64,000 bases of DNA from positions 1 through 64,000 of the forward strand of contig CALUYY010000009.1 of NCBI GenBank assembly GCA_944325155.1. Reading direction: 5' to 3'. Below are positions 8,005-17,549 of the stretch, in pieces; positions within the stretch are counted from its first letter, which is position 1; each line of letters opens with the position of its first letter. Both the position numbers and the translations under genes were made by a program. Source of the DNA: Candidatus Gastranaerophilales bacterium (GTDB lineage: Bacteria > Cyanobacteriota > Vampirovibrionia > Gastranaerophilales > Gastranaerophilaceae). Below the pieces are notes generated by a model. It ran no database searches and was not told the DNA's origin. It saw only the letters and a program-made list of their open reading frames with translations.

Positions 8005-9282
8005 ATGAGAAAGTTATTCAATTTATTTGCTTCGCTTTTAGTGTTTATGGCGATGATTTTTGTGCCAAAGGCACAAGCAGCCCAGATTGCGGATGTTGCC
8101 GATGATTATTGGGCAAAAGCGGAAATTTACCGTATGGTTGATGACGGGGTTATGAAGCTTGATGAAAACGGCAATTTTAACCCGACGGGTTCTGTTGAAA
8201 GAGCTGAATTTACATCAATGTTAATTAAAGTTTTAAGCCAAAGCGACCTTGAAATTTACATTGAAAACCCGTTTGAAGATGTTGACGTTAAAACGGAACA
8301 TTATGATGACATTATGCGTTCCGAACAAATCGGACTCGTATACGGATATCCGGACGGCACATTTAAACCTAAAAACGACGTAAATAAAGCCGAAGTTACA
8401 TCGGCCGTCAGCCACATTACAAAAGATACAATCTATGATTTATCGATTTTGGACGAATACATTGATACTGACCAGATTCCCGATTGGGCAAAACTTGCTT
8501 ATGCAAAAACGGTTAAATACAATTTATTTGTAAATTATCCCGACAGAATGAAATTTGAACCCAACAGAGAAATTACAAGAGCGGAAACTGCGGTTTTGCT
8601 TGCTAAATTAAAAGATGCAATTACAAACGTTAAAGAGGAATATACGGCAGAAGAAGTTGAAAAATCTTTATCGGTTGAACACTTATCAATTAATTCCCAT
8701 GCCGAATCAAACGTTGTAACAATTACAAACTTAAGAAAAATTATTGCACAGGGAAATATTTTAAAAGTTTCTTTTGTTGAAAGATTTAAAGCCAAAAAAG
8801 CAAATGTAGGCGATGAAGTTGTATTTACAAACGCAAAAGACGTTGTAACCGATGAAGGAACGCTTGTTATTCCTCAAGGTGCCAAATTCTATGCAACGAT
8901 TGAAAATATGATTCAGCCCAAAATCTTTAACAAAGCGGGTGCCGTTAAATTTGCGTTCAACAGATTGGAACTTCCCAACGGTCAGGTAAGCGATTTGAAC
9001 GCAAACGTATACAACAAACTTGACGGATATGTTAAAAATTCATCAAGAAATAAAATGATAGGATATACCTTAGGCGGTTTGGCAGTCGGTGCGGGTGCAG
9101 GTGTTGCAATCGGCGCTCCCACGGATGAAATGGGAACGGCTCTTGCAATCGGCATTCCCTGCGGCGGTGTATTAGGATTTGTTACATCTCTTGTTACAAA
9201 AGGTGTAAACTATAAAGCAGATAAAGGCGATGAAGTTTATATTTACTTGAACGAAGAATTGTCAATTCAAGAAAGCCTTTAA
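8005..9282 (+). CDS. Secreted SLH-domain protein with C-terminal glycine zipper
   Basis: A 425-residue exported protein. The signal peptide is residues 1-26, ending KAQA-A. Three SLH domains follow (about 27-72, 87-135 and 150-200), with typical cores such as GLVYGYPDGTFKPKNDVNKAE and FEPNREITRAETAVLLAKL. SLH domains anchor proteins to peptidoglycan-linked polymers. A middle beta-rich domain (about 240-340) includes LVIPQGAKFYATIE. A glycine zipper at about 351-395 (IGYTLGGLAVGAGAGVAIG) could insert in a membrane. Cyanobacterial SLH porins have a beta barrel in place of this part. A strong GAAGGA lies 6 bases before the ATG. It is a single-gene transcript with its own promoter and terminator. 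Confidence 0.85.
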   Translation: MRKLFNLFASLLVFMAMIFVPKAQAAQIADVADDYWAKAEIYRMVDDGVMKLDENGNFNPTGSVERAEFTSMLIKVLSQSDLEIYIENPFEDVDVKTEHYDDIMRSEQIGLVYGYPDGTFKPKNDVNKAEVTSAVSHITKDTIYDLSILDEYIDTDQIPDWAKLAYAKTVKYNLFVNYPDRMKFEPNREITRAETAVLLAKLKDAITNVKEEYTAEEVEKSLSVEHLSINSHAESNVVTITNLRKIIAQGNILKVSFVERFKAKKANVGDEVVFTNAKDVVTDEGTLVIPQGAKFYATIENMIQPKIFNKAGAVKFAFNRLELPNGQVSDLNANVYNKLDGYVKNSSRNKMIGYTLGGLAVGAGAGVAIGAPTDEMGTALAIGIPCGGVLGFVTSLVTKGVNYKADKGDEVYIYLNEELSIQESL

Positions 9283-9303
9283 TAATATAAAAATATAAAT
9301 TTT

Positions 9304-9333
9304 AAAAGGGATTAGTTTTTCTAATCCCTTTTT
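9304..9333 (+). terminator. Terminator of the SLH gene
   Basis: Arms AAAAGGGATTAG and CTAATCCCTTTT with a T5 loop and a T tail. Confidence 0.88.
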
Positions 9334-9408
9334 TGTTTCAAAACCTTGTCAAATCGCATTAAAATAACATTATTTAAGTAAATATTTGTTAATTTAAATC
9401 TTTAACAT

Positions 9409-9437
9409 TTGCAAAATATCTTTCTCCTTTATATAAT
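9409..9437 (+). promoter_or_regulatory. Promoter of acpP-fabF
   Basis: TTGCAA, exactly 17 bases, then a consensus TATAAT. The predicted start is near 9444, 33 bases before the acpP ATG. Confidence 0.78.
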
Positions 9438-9476
9438 CGTTACTGTTAGTATTATTTATTATTTAATGAGGTAAAA

Positions 9477-9710
9477 ATGAGCACATTAGAAAGAGTAAAA
9501 AAAGTTGTTGTTGATCAATTAAGCGTTGATGAAGCCCTTGTTACACCCGAAGCAAGCTTTACAAATGATTTGGGCGCTGATTCTTTAGATACCGTTGAAT
9601 TGGTTATGGCATTTGAAGAAGAATTCGGCTGTGAAATCCCTGATGAAGAAGCTGAAAAAATCGCTACGGTTCAAGACGCTGTAAGCTATATTGACGCACA
9701 TCTTTCATAG
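9477..9710 (+). CDS. acpP: Acyl carrier protein
   Basis: A 77-residue acidic helical protein that carries growing acyl chains on a 4'-phosphopantetheine arm. The attachment serine is S36 in the canonical [18 protein letters not shown]. Length and charge match bacterial AcpP. GAGG lies upstream of the ATG, and a consensus promoter lies at 9409-9437. It is followed 95 bases downstream by fabF, the standard acpP-fabF pairing of fatty-acid elongation genes. Confidence 0.97.
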   Translation: MSTLERVKKVVVDQLSVDEALVTPEASFTNDLGADSLDTVELVMAFEEEFGCEIPDEEAEKIATVQDAVSYIDAHLS

Positions 9711-9805
9711 TATAAAACTATTTTATTCATTTGCAAAAAAGTTGCATTGAGATAGTATCGATTTGTAACTTTTTGCGTGAAAAAGGACATTTTAAAGGAA
9801 ACAAA

Positions 9806-11065
9806 ATGAGTACAAATAAAAGACGAGCAGTTATTACGGGTATCGGAATAATTTCTCCCTACGGTATGGGGGTTGATAAGTTTTGGAACAGCCTTATTGA
9901 AGGCAAGAGCGGAATTTCAAAGATTGAAAATATTTCTCTTGAAGGGCATACGGTTCATGTGGCCGGAGAAATTAAAAACTTTGAAGAATTTTCAACAATC
10001 GATTCTAAAGATTCCAAAAGAATGGACCGCTATACACAATTTGCCGTTATGGCAGCAGACGAAGCGGTTAAAGATTCGGGAATTTCAACTGAAAATGTTG
10101 ACCCGTACAGATTCGGCGTTATAGTCGGTTCTGCCGCAGGCGGATTTGCCACATTTGAAAAACAACACCACATTATTATTGAAAGAGGTCCTTCAAAATG
10201 TTCACCTTTCACCGTGCCTATGATTATTGCCGATATGGGTGCGGGAAGAATATCAATGAAACATGGAGCAAAAGGCTTAAATAAAGCCGTTGTTACCGCA
10301 TGTGCAACTTCTGCTCACTGTATAGGCGATGCGCTTCGTGAAATTCAATACGGCGAAGCCGATGCCATTATTGCGGGCGGTGCGGAAGCGGTTATTACAA
10401 GATTGGGCATAGGCGCTTTTACATCCGCAAGAACATTGTCTAAAAGAAATGATGAGCCGACAAAAGCTTCACGCCCTTATGACAGGGACAGAGACGGTTT
10501 TGTAATGTCCGAGGGGGCTGCCGTTGTTATTGTCGAAGAACTTGAACATGCCAAAGCAAGAGGCGCTAAAATTTACGGTGAAATCGTCGGTTACGGTCAA
10601 ACGGCGGATGCATATGATATCGTTGCTCCGGATCCTTCCGGAAAAGGTGCCGCTAAAGCCATGGAGCTTGCGGTTAAAGATGCAGGGTTGAAACCCGGTG
10701 ATATTCAATATATTAATTCTCACGGCACTTCAACCGGCCTTGGCGATGTTGCGGAATCTTTGGCGATTGCTGAAGTATTCGGTGATTTATCCGTTAATAA
10801 GGACTTAAAAGTCTCCTCTACAAAATCAATGCACGGGCATATGCTCGGTGCAACGGGTGCCGCCGAAGCGATTGTCTGCCTTAAAGTTATTAATGAGGGA
10901 ATTATTCCGCCCACCATTAATTTGGACAATCAGGATGAGCATGTTGCAAATTTAAACTATGTGCCTCATAAAGCAATTAAGGCTCATGTTGACTGTGCGC
11001 TTTCAAATTCGTTCGGATTCGGCGGACACAACGCATCTTTGGTATTTAAAAGATACGTTGAGTAG
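9806..11065 (+). CDS. fabF: 3-oxoacyl-ACP synthase II
   Basis: A 419-residue thiolase-fold condensing enzyme that elongates acyl-ACP with malonyl-ACP. The nucleophile is C166 in VTACATSAHCIGDA. The two catalytic histidines are in NSHGTSTGLGD and KSMHGHMLGATG, and the C-terminal NSFGFGGHN glycine loop is present. The start at 9806 (MSTNKRRAVITG) has AAAGGAA just upstream; 25 more in-frame residues upstream are unlike the family and lack a ribosome binding site. It is the second gene of the acpP transcript. No clear terminator is visible before the repeat block that follows. Confidence 0.96.
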   Translation: MSTNKRRAVITGIGIISPYGMGVDKFWNSLIEGKSGISKIENISLEGHTVHVAGEIKNFEEFSTIDSKDSKRMDRYTQFAVMAADEAVKDSGISTENVDPYRFGVIVGSAAGGFATFEKQHHIIIERGPSKCSPFTVPMIIADMGAGRISMKHGAKGLNKAVVTACATSAHCIGDALREIQYGEADAIIAGGAEAVITRLGIGAFTSARTLSKRNDEPTKASRPYDRDRDGFVMSEGAAVVIVEELEHAKARGAKIYGEIVGYGQTADAYDIVAPDPSGKGAAKAMELAVKDAGLKPGDIQYINSHGTSTGLGDVAESLAIAEVFGDLSVNKDLKVSSTKSMHGHMLGATGAAEAIVCLKVINEGIIPPTINLDNQDEHVANLNYVPHKAIKAHVDCALSNSFGFGGHNASLVFKRYVE

Positions 11066-11151
11066 TTTCTTATTTGACAAGCTTTTTTGTCCATAATAAG
11101 ATTTATTTGTAATAGGATTTGGTGCTTATATATAGAACTGGCACCGCCTGT

Positions 11152-11464
11152 GAAGATAAAATAAATAACTTTGAAAATTGAATAATTCCATTTGTGTCGG
11201 AGTGGCACTCTGCCGACGAGAAAGCAACTAAATGTTGCTTTCGATGGAGAGGGCAAAAGCGAAAGCGATTGCTCCGCCACGAAGATAAAATAAATAACTT
11301 TGAAAATTGAATAATTCCATTTGTGTCGGAGTGGCACTCTGCCGACGAGAAAGCAACTAAATGTTGCTTTCGATGGAGAGGGCAAAAGCGAAAGCGATTG
11401 CTCCGCCACGAAGATAAAATAAATAACTTTGAAAATTGAATAATTCCATTTGTGTCGGAGTGGC
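11152..11464 (+). repeat. 129-bp tandem repeat running into tRNA-Leu
   Basis: Two identical 129-bp units (11152-11280 and 11281-11409) are followed by the first 55 bases of a third (11410-11464), which merges into tRNA-Leu. Each unit holds about 45 bases of AT-rich sequence that abuts the tRNA in the third copy, then the first 11 bases of the tRNA (GTCGGAGTGGC), then about 70 bases with an 8-bp hairpin AAAGCAAC/GTTGCTTT. Each unit ends in TCCGCCAC, the reverse complement of tRNA bases 7-14. Because 129 is divisible by three, frames stay open across it on the minus strand, but these look spurious. Confidence 0.95.
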
Positions 11465-11534
11465 GGAATGGTAGACGCGCACGTTTGAGGGGCGTGTGGA
11501 GAAATCTGTACGGGTTCAAGTCCCGTCTTCGACA
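11454..11534 (+). tRNA. tRNA-Leu (GAG)
   Basis: An 81-base class II tRNA. The acceptor GTCGGAG pairs with CTTCGAC, with discriminator A at 11534. The anticodon loop TTTGAGG gives GAG. A variable arm (TGGAGAAATCTGTA) and the T-loop GGTTCAAGTCC are present. No CCA is encoded. A T run follows directly and may act as a terminator. Confidence 0.95.
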
Positions 11535-11597
11535 ATTTTTTAGAGTCTCCATGAAGAGACTCTATTTTAGTAATAGAATTGTTTTTATGGGTTTCTG

Positions 11598-12722
11598 TTA
11601 ATCCATAAATAAAAGCACATAATCTTTAAAAAAGTATTTTTTATTCCGCATTTTTGCTTTGTTTAATTCTGCTAAAATCCCGACTTTGCAAAAATCATTT
11701 ATAAGTCTGTTGGCTCTTGGATACGTTAAACCAAGCTTTTTGGCCGCAAAATTTGTATCAATAATTATATTTGAGTACAAAAGAGATAATAATTCTCTAC
11801 CTATTTTTGCTCTTGCGCCTAAATTCAACAATTTTTTTCGGAAGTTTCTTTAATTTGAATAATTTCTTTAAATTTATCAATAGATGACTGAGAAGTTGTT
11901 AAAACTCCATTTAAAAAGAATTTAATCCAATATTCCATATCGCCATTTTCTTTAACAGAACTTAAGGAACTATAATATAAATCCTTGTTTTTTGCAAAAA
12001 AGTTTGAAATATATAATGTCGGTTTATCTAAAAAACCATTTCCTATAAGTTGTAAAGTAATTAACAGTCGTCCAATTCTGCCGTTTCCATCACAAAATGG
12101 GTGAATTGTTTCAAATTGGTAATGAGTTATGGCAACTTTAATTAATTCCGGCATTTCCAAATTAGGATTATTTATAAATTTTTCCAAATCGGAAAGTAAA
12201 ACAGGTAAATCATCAGGATGAGGAGGAATATATCTTGCATCCATTATTGAAGAACCGCCAACCCAATTTTGGCTTTTTCTGACTTCACCCGGTAATTTAT
12301 TTTTACCTCTGACACCTTTTAAAAGAGTTTTATGGGCATCGCAAATTAATCGCATACTTATTGATAATTCTTTTAATGCTTTAATTGCTTCATCCGTTGA
12401 AAGTATATAATTTTGAATTTCGTGCCAGTCATCTTTTTTTCAGGGGCAACATCTTTTATTGGTAATAAAGCATCTTCTATCTCTGTTTGGGTTCCTTCAA
12501 TTTTGCTTGAATCAGTAGCTTCCTTTGTTATATGCATTTTTATAAAAAATCTATATCGGGAATTAATTTAGAAAAAGCATTTAGTTCTCCCAATGCACCA
12601 CGAGCACTTTCTAACAGTACATTTATTTTGCTATCATTCCACGTAAAATTTTTATTTACTAAAGACGGATAAAAGCTTTTATACTTATATTGTTGCTTGT
12701 ATATTCCTGAATTATATTTCAT
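11598..12722 (-). pseudogene. Fic-family AMP transferase, broken by three -1 frameshifts
   Basis: On the minus strand the reading starts at ATG 12722 and runs through Fic_N, the Fic core with HPFCDGNGRIGRLL, and a C-terminal winged-helix segment. The product is broken three times. Adding one base in each of three homopolymers (T6 near 12546, A7 near 12437, A7 near 11832) gives one uninterrupted 375-codon frame. The restored region between the first two breaks includes SSKIEG, fitting the (S/T)xxxE(G/N) inhibitory motif of class II Fic proteins. Fic enzymes AMPylate hydroxyls of target proteins. No stop codons occur outside the shifts, so the damage is recent, phase-variable or a sequence error. 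It lies beside tRNA-Leu and its repeats. Confidence 0.9.
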
Positions 12723-12751
12723 TTACATCTCAAAATATTAATAAAAATCTA

Positions 12752-12802
12752 TTATTAACGTTTTAGCACGTAAAATGTTAATAAGTAAACATGTTATTAA
12801 CG
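12752..12802. promoter_or_regulatory. Inverted repeat upstream of fic
   Basis: Arms TTATTAACGTTTTA (12752-12765) and TAAAATGTTAATAA (12771-12784) match with one mismatch around GCACG. A third TTATTAACG lies at 12794-12802. It sits just upstream of the fic start and could be an operator; the regulator is unknown. Confidence 0.45.
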
Positions 12803-12881
12803 AAATTTAAATTTTATATTTTACACACACTTTAATTCCGGGAGCTATTCTTATGCTATGGCATTTTATTGTTAACTCTTT

Positions 12882-13004
12882 CATAATGCGGATATTGAAC
12901 TTGTTTTGGAATTGTTAAAAAATGCGGGAGTTTGTTATTATAACCATGGTTTTAAATTTGTCAATATAAGACCGGCTTTTGTCGCCATAAAAGCCCGATT
13001 TTAA
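12882..13004 (+). pseudogene. Possible short gene remnant
   Basis: An open stretch of about 40 codons reads like protein (IELVLELLKNAGVCYYNHG) but has no start codon with a ribosome binding site and is preceded by an in-frame stop. The hairpin GGCTTTT..AAAAGCC near its end may be a terminator. Nothing else is evident in the 12803-13127 gap except a GAGG ribosome binding site for the next gene. Confidence 0.2.
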
Positions 13005-13127
13005 GCCGCATTTTTTATTTTATTTCTCTGTTTAACACGCTTATAGTAATTATAAGGCGGGGTGTTGTTATGCCGCATTGTTCTTTTTAATATTTCTGAT
13101 ATTTTTAAAAAGCAAAGTGAGGTGTAT

Positions 13128-13448
13128 ATGAAAAAATGCAAAATTACGGTTTTAAGAACAACTTTAATTGAAGATTTGGCTGAAAAATACGGAATGGATA
13201 ATCTCGGCAAGTGCCCCATGCTTAAAGAAGGGCAGGTATTTTATGCCGATTATGCAAAACCTGATGGGTTTTGCGATGAAGCATGGAAAGCAATTTATCA
13301 GTATGTTTTTGCCCTTTCGCACGGGGGCGGGGCAGACGGGTTTTACAATAACACCTGGATTAAAGATAAAAATCTTGCAATTGTTTCTTGTAATGACGGG
13401 CTTCGTCCTGTAATTTTTAAGGTTGAGCCGGCTGATATTGAATCTTAA
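13128..13448 (+). CDS. TIGR04076-family protein
   Basis: A 106-residue small protein of the TIGR04076 family, found mostly in anaerobes, function unknown. It matches the family pattern: MKKCKITVLRTTL, DLAEKYG, GKCPMLKEGQ, PDGFCDEAWKAIYQYV and CNDGLRPVIFKVE. Conserved cysteines (at CP, FC and SC) suggest metal or redox involvement, but this is not shown. The start at 13128 has GAGG 5 bases upstream; in-frame codons further upstream are not family-like. It is a monocistronic unit ending in a hairpin shared with gap. Confidence 0.8.
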   Translation: MKKCKITVLRTTLIEDLAEKYGMDNLGKCPMLKEGQVFYADYAKPDGFCDEAWKAIYQYVFALSHGGGADGFYNNTWIKDKNLAIVSCNDGLRPVIFKVEPADIES

Positions 13449-13469
13449 ATGTTGACTTATAAAGCAATA

Positions 13470-13499
13470 AAAAACCCGAAACAATTGTTTCGGGTTTTT
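13470..13499. terminator. Bidirectional terminator between the TIGR04076 gene and gap
   Basis: A perfect 30-base palindrome, AAAAACCCGAAACAA and its reverse complement, with A and T tails serving both convergent genes. Confidence 0.9.
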
Positions 13500-13521
13500 A
13501 TATTTATTGCAATTCAAAAGA

Positions 13522-14541
<1,020 letters not shown>

Positions 14542-14560
14542 TTAGTAATACTACAAGTTT

Positions 14561-14589
14561 TTTATATTACAAACAAACTCATTTATCAA
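14561..14589 (-). promoter_or_regulatory. Promoter of gap
   Basis: On the minus strand TTGATA, exactly 17 bases, TATAAA; the start would lie about 30 bases before the ATG. Confidence 0.7.
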
Positions 14590-14669
14590 TATTTTTTAAT
14601 TTAAAGCAAAAAATTTTTTTTAAGCGTTTTTATATTTCTGCCCGCAATTTTATATAAGTAAGGAAAAAT

Positions 14670-15386
14670 ATGATTACAAAAATTTCAAATTCAACGCCTT
14701 TTACAAGCACCTATAAAGCAATTTATGATAAAAGCGCAGGAACAAGAGGTTTTATTGCGCTTGATAATTATTCGGACAGTCAGGATATACCGTATCTGAA
14801 TGTTTTTCATAATGACGGCACGGTTTCAAAAGTTATATATGCAAAAGGAAAAGAATTTGACGCCGATATCGAATCAATTCTTGCATCTTACGGCGTAAAA
14901 TTTGAAAAATACGACCCGAATGAATTATTAACCCCCGAATCTATCGATAAAAGAGTTAAAAAACCGGAAAGCGCTTCAAGAAATTCAATTATTGCATATG
15001 TTAATCCCGATAAATTAAACGAATTAACAAAAACCCAAACACAAGGAAACATTGACCATTGCAGAAATGATTACAACGATTATTATAAAAAAGAAACAAA
15101 AAGAATTCTTGAAACTCCGTCTTCAATAACGGCTCCGACTATGTATATTATACCCGATATGGCGGGCTCTGTTGACGATACGGTAAAATATATAAAAAGA
15201 TACGGAAGCGAAAATCTTAATCCCGATTCTCTTTTGATTGATTTTTCACAAAGAACGGATGAGCCCGATCATTGTTTGTTTTTTGCAATGGAGGATGCGG
15301 GTATGAAAGAAATCCCCGTTTGTGTGGACCCTGAAACGTATAAAATCGGTAAGGCAATAGGGCTTATAACAGGCTATAAAAAATAA
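14670..15386 (+). CDS. Uncharacterised protein, lineage-type N-terminus
   Basis: A 238-residue protein not recognised as a known family. It opens MITKISNSTPFTSTYKA, with an F-T-S motif near residue 11 comparable to the F-S-G and F-T-G starts of two other proteins in the window. The body is soluble and mixed alpha/beta, with PTMYIIPDMAGSVDDTVKYI and a final FFAMEDAGMKEIPVCVD; no catalytic motif is evident. AAGGAA lies upstream of the ATG. It stands alone between gap and slt and ends before a strong hairpin. Confidence 0.65.
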   Translation: MITKISNSTPFTSTYKAIYDKSAGTRGFIALDNYSDSQDIPYLNVFHNDGTVSKVIYAKGKEFDADIESILASYGVKFEKYDPNELLTPESIDKRVKKPESASRNSIIAYVNPDKLNELTKTQTQGNIDHCRNDYNDYYKKETKRILETPSSITAPTMYIIPDMAGSVDDTVKYIKRYGSENLNPDSLLIDFSQRTDEPDHCLFFAMEDAGMKEIPVCVDPETYKIGKAIGLITGYKK

Positions 15387-15419
15387 ATTTATATATCAAT
15401 TTAATCATTAGGACTATCT

Positions 15420-15445
15420 GCCGAAAAATTTTTTTCGGCTTTTTA
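15420..15445 (+). terminator. Terminator of the 14670-15386 gene
   Basis: Arms GCCGAAAAA and TTTTTCGGC followed by TTTTT. Confidence 0.85.
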
Positions 15446-15481
15446 TTATATCTTCCATGACGATTTTTAAAATTCGGCCTA

Positions 15482-15490
15482 TGGTATAAT
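15482..15490 (+). promoter_or_regulatory. Extended -10 of slt (leaderless)
   Basis: TGG TATAAT, a consensus extended -10, ends six bases before the slt ATG. No Shine-Dalgarno sequence exists and the next possible start codons would cut into the membrane anchor. Confidence 0.65.
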
Positions 15491-15496
15491 TTTTTT

Positions 15497-17452
15497 ATGG
15501 AATCAAAGAAGCTGATAACAATAATAATTTCAGGCTTTAGCTTAATTTTTTTGTTGTGTTTTTCCGGGTTTAAATTATATTCGTATAACCATAACAATAA
15601 TGCGGTTAATTATTATAAACAGGGTCTTGAATATTATTCAAAAAATGATTTTCAAAACGCTTATTACAATTTTTCAAAAATTTCTTTTGTATCGGATATT
15701 TATCCGAATGCGCTTTTTAAATGTGCCAAATCGGCGGATATGATAAATGATTATAAAACCGCAATAAGAAATTACAGACTTTTTGACTTTATTTTAAAAG
15801 ATAAAAATATTTCCCCTTTTATTTTGTGGAGAATAGGAAACTTGTATTTTGATAACGGTAAAATACAAGAATCCAAAAAAACTTTTCTTAAATTAATAAA
15901 GCTCTACCCCGAATCCGAATACGGAATTGCTTCTTATTATATGCTCTCAAAAATTGATGACGGCAAAAAGAGAGAATATCTTGTTAACTATATTAAATAT
16001 TCTCCCAAAGGAAAATATTCAACCAATGTTTCAGAGGAGCTTTTAAAAACTAAAGATGAACTTAATGTAAAAGAGGCTCTGCCTCTTGCAAATTCATTAT
16101 ATGAAAACGAAAAATATATTGAAGCAATAGATGTTTATAAAGATATCCCCATTGAATATTCCTGGGTTTCTCTGGTTAAATTATTGGATAAAATAAATTC
16201 AAAAAAGAATATTATAAAAGTTGTTCAAAAAGGAATTACTCTTGATAATTCTCATTATGACGAAGATACCTTATCTGAAGTTATTGAAATTTATGCAGAT
16301 TCCAATATAACAAAACTTAAAGCCTATGATTATATTTATTCAAATGCAAAAGACAGAAGAATAAAAGCAATTGCACTTTTTAAATCGTCTTATTTACTGA
16401 ATAATGACGGGTTTATAAAAAGAAATCTTTTGTTGAGCGAAAAATTCCCGGATTCAAAATTTGCACCTTATGCTTTATATAATTTATTTATAGAAGCGTA
16501 TAAAGAAAACAAAATCCCGCTTGCATTAAAATACGGTAAAAAACATCTTGCATTATATAAAGATAAAAATCTTACCCCGAATGTTCTTTATTTTGCCGCC
16601 TCATTAAAGAAAAAAATTCAGGACGGTTCATATAAAGAGTTGTTTAATCGCCTCATGAAAGAATATCCGAATAATTATTTTGCATACAGAGCTTATTCGA
16701 AAGAAATAAATAAAAATTTTGCCAAAAAAAGAGATTTAAAAATTAGAACGAAACTTCAAAAAATAAACTATCCGTACGGTGAAAATAAAAAAACGGCAAT
16801 GTTTTTTGAAAATTTTTCAAATATGAACGATTTAGATGTTTATGAAGATTTCAGAATACAGAATATTTTAATTAAAAGCTGGATAGAATATAAAAAAGGA
16901 AACAGGGCGCTATCAAGCGTTTATGCAAGAGATTATATAAATAATTCGGATATTTTGCCTTCAAGAAGCCATATTGTATGGAAGCTTGCATATCCTGTTT
17001 ATTATCCGGAATTAATCAATAAATATTCCGAAATTAATAATTTAAACCCTTATTTAATCTTATCTTTAATAAAAGAAGAAAGCCATTTTAACCCGAGCAT
17101 TCAAAGCTATGTCGGGGCAACCGGCTTAATGCAGATTATGCCTTCAACCGCATATATGGTATCGGGGATAAATTATAAATACGGTGATTTAATTAACGAA
17201 GAATTAAACATAAAACTCGGAACAAAATATTTTAAATATTTAATGGATGTATTTTCAAACAATGAAATGCTCTGTATCTTAGGATACAATTCCGGTCCGA
17301 ATGCCGTTTTAAGATGGATTAAAAAAGAAGGAAACGTCCCTTTTGATATCCTTGTTGAAAATATACCGTACGGCGAAACGAAAAATTATGTTAAAAAGGT
17401 TTATAGCGCTTATTGGAATTACCTTTTAACGTATGAAAAAATAAAAATATAA
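15497..17452 (+). CDS. Membrane-anchored lytic transglycosylase with TPR-like region
   Basis: A 651-residue Slt70-type enzyme that cleaves peptidoglycan between MurNAc and GlcNAc with anhydro-sugar formation. A membrane anchor spans residues about 6-29. Tandem helical repeats (about 35-500) are followed by the SLT domain (about 510-640). The catalytic glutamate is E528 in IKEESHFNPS, followed by GATGLMQIMPSTA and LGYNSGPNAV, all standard. The ATG lies 6 bases after a TATAAT, so the mRNA is probably leaderless. It acts in the periplasm, and stands as a single gene upstream of a pseudopilin. Confidence 0.93.
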   Translation: MESKKLITIIISGFSLIFLLCFSGFKLYSYNHNNNAVNYYKQGLEYYSKNDFQNAYYNFSKISFVSDIYPNALFKCAKSADMINDYKTAIRNYRLFDFILKDKNISPFILWRIGNLYFDNGKIQESKKTFLKLIKLYPESEYGIASYYMLSKIDDGKKREYLVNYIKYSPKGKYSTNVSEELLKTKDELNVKEALPLANSLYENEKYIEAIDVYKDIPIEYSWVSLVKLLDKINSKKNIIKVVQKGITLDNSHYDEDTLSEVIEIYADSNITKLKAYDYIYSNAKDRRIKAIALFKSSYLLNNDGFIKRNLLLSEKFPDSKFAPYALYNLFIEAYKENKIPLALKYGKKHLALYKDKNLTPNVLYFAASLKKKIQDGSYKELFNRLMKEYPNNYFAYRAYSKEINKNFAKKRDLKIRTKLQKINYPYGENKKTAMFFENFSNMNDLDVYEDFRIQNILIKSWIEYKKGNRALSSVYARDYINNSDILPSRSHIVWKLAYPVYYPELINKYSEINNLNPYLILSLIKEESHFNPSIQSYVGATGLMQIMPSTAYMVSGINYKYGDLINEELNIKLGTKYFKYLMDVFSNNEMLCILGYNSGPNAVLRWIKKEGNVPFDILVENIPYGETKNYVKKVYSAYWNYLLTYEKIKI

Positions 17453-17549
17453 ATGTAAACTTTTTGATGATTTTATGTATTTAAGCTTGTATAAACCGAA
17501 ATAAAAACCTATACTGAAAATTAAGTATTTAAAAAAGGGATAAATAAAG

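Noticed and set aside
9731-9805. N-terminal extension of FabF
   Set aside because: The family start fits 9806, which has AAAGGAA upstream; the extension has no ribosome binding site and no family similarity.
11152-11464. Tandem repeat as a CRISPR array
   Set aside because: Units are 129 bp and directly adjacent without unique spacers, and no cas genes are present.
10984-11552. Long minus-strand open frames of 149-183 codons with repeated 43-residue blocks
   Set aside because: They arise because the 129-bp repeat is a multiple of three and is read together with tRNA-Leu on the wrong strand. They overlap the tRNA and the fabF end, and have no ribosome binding site or family similarity.
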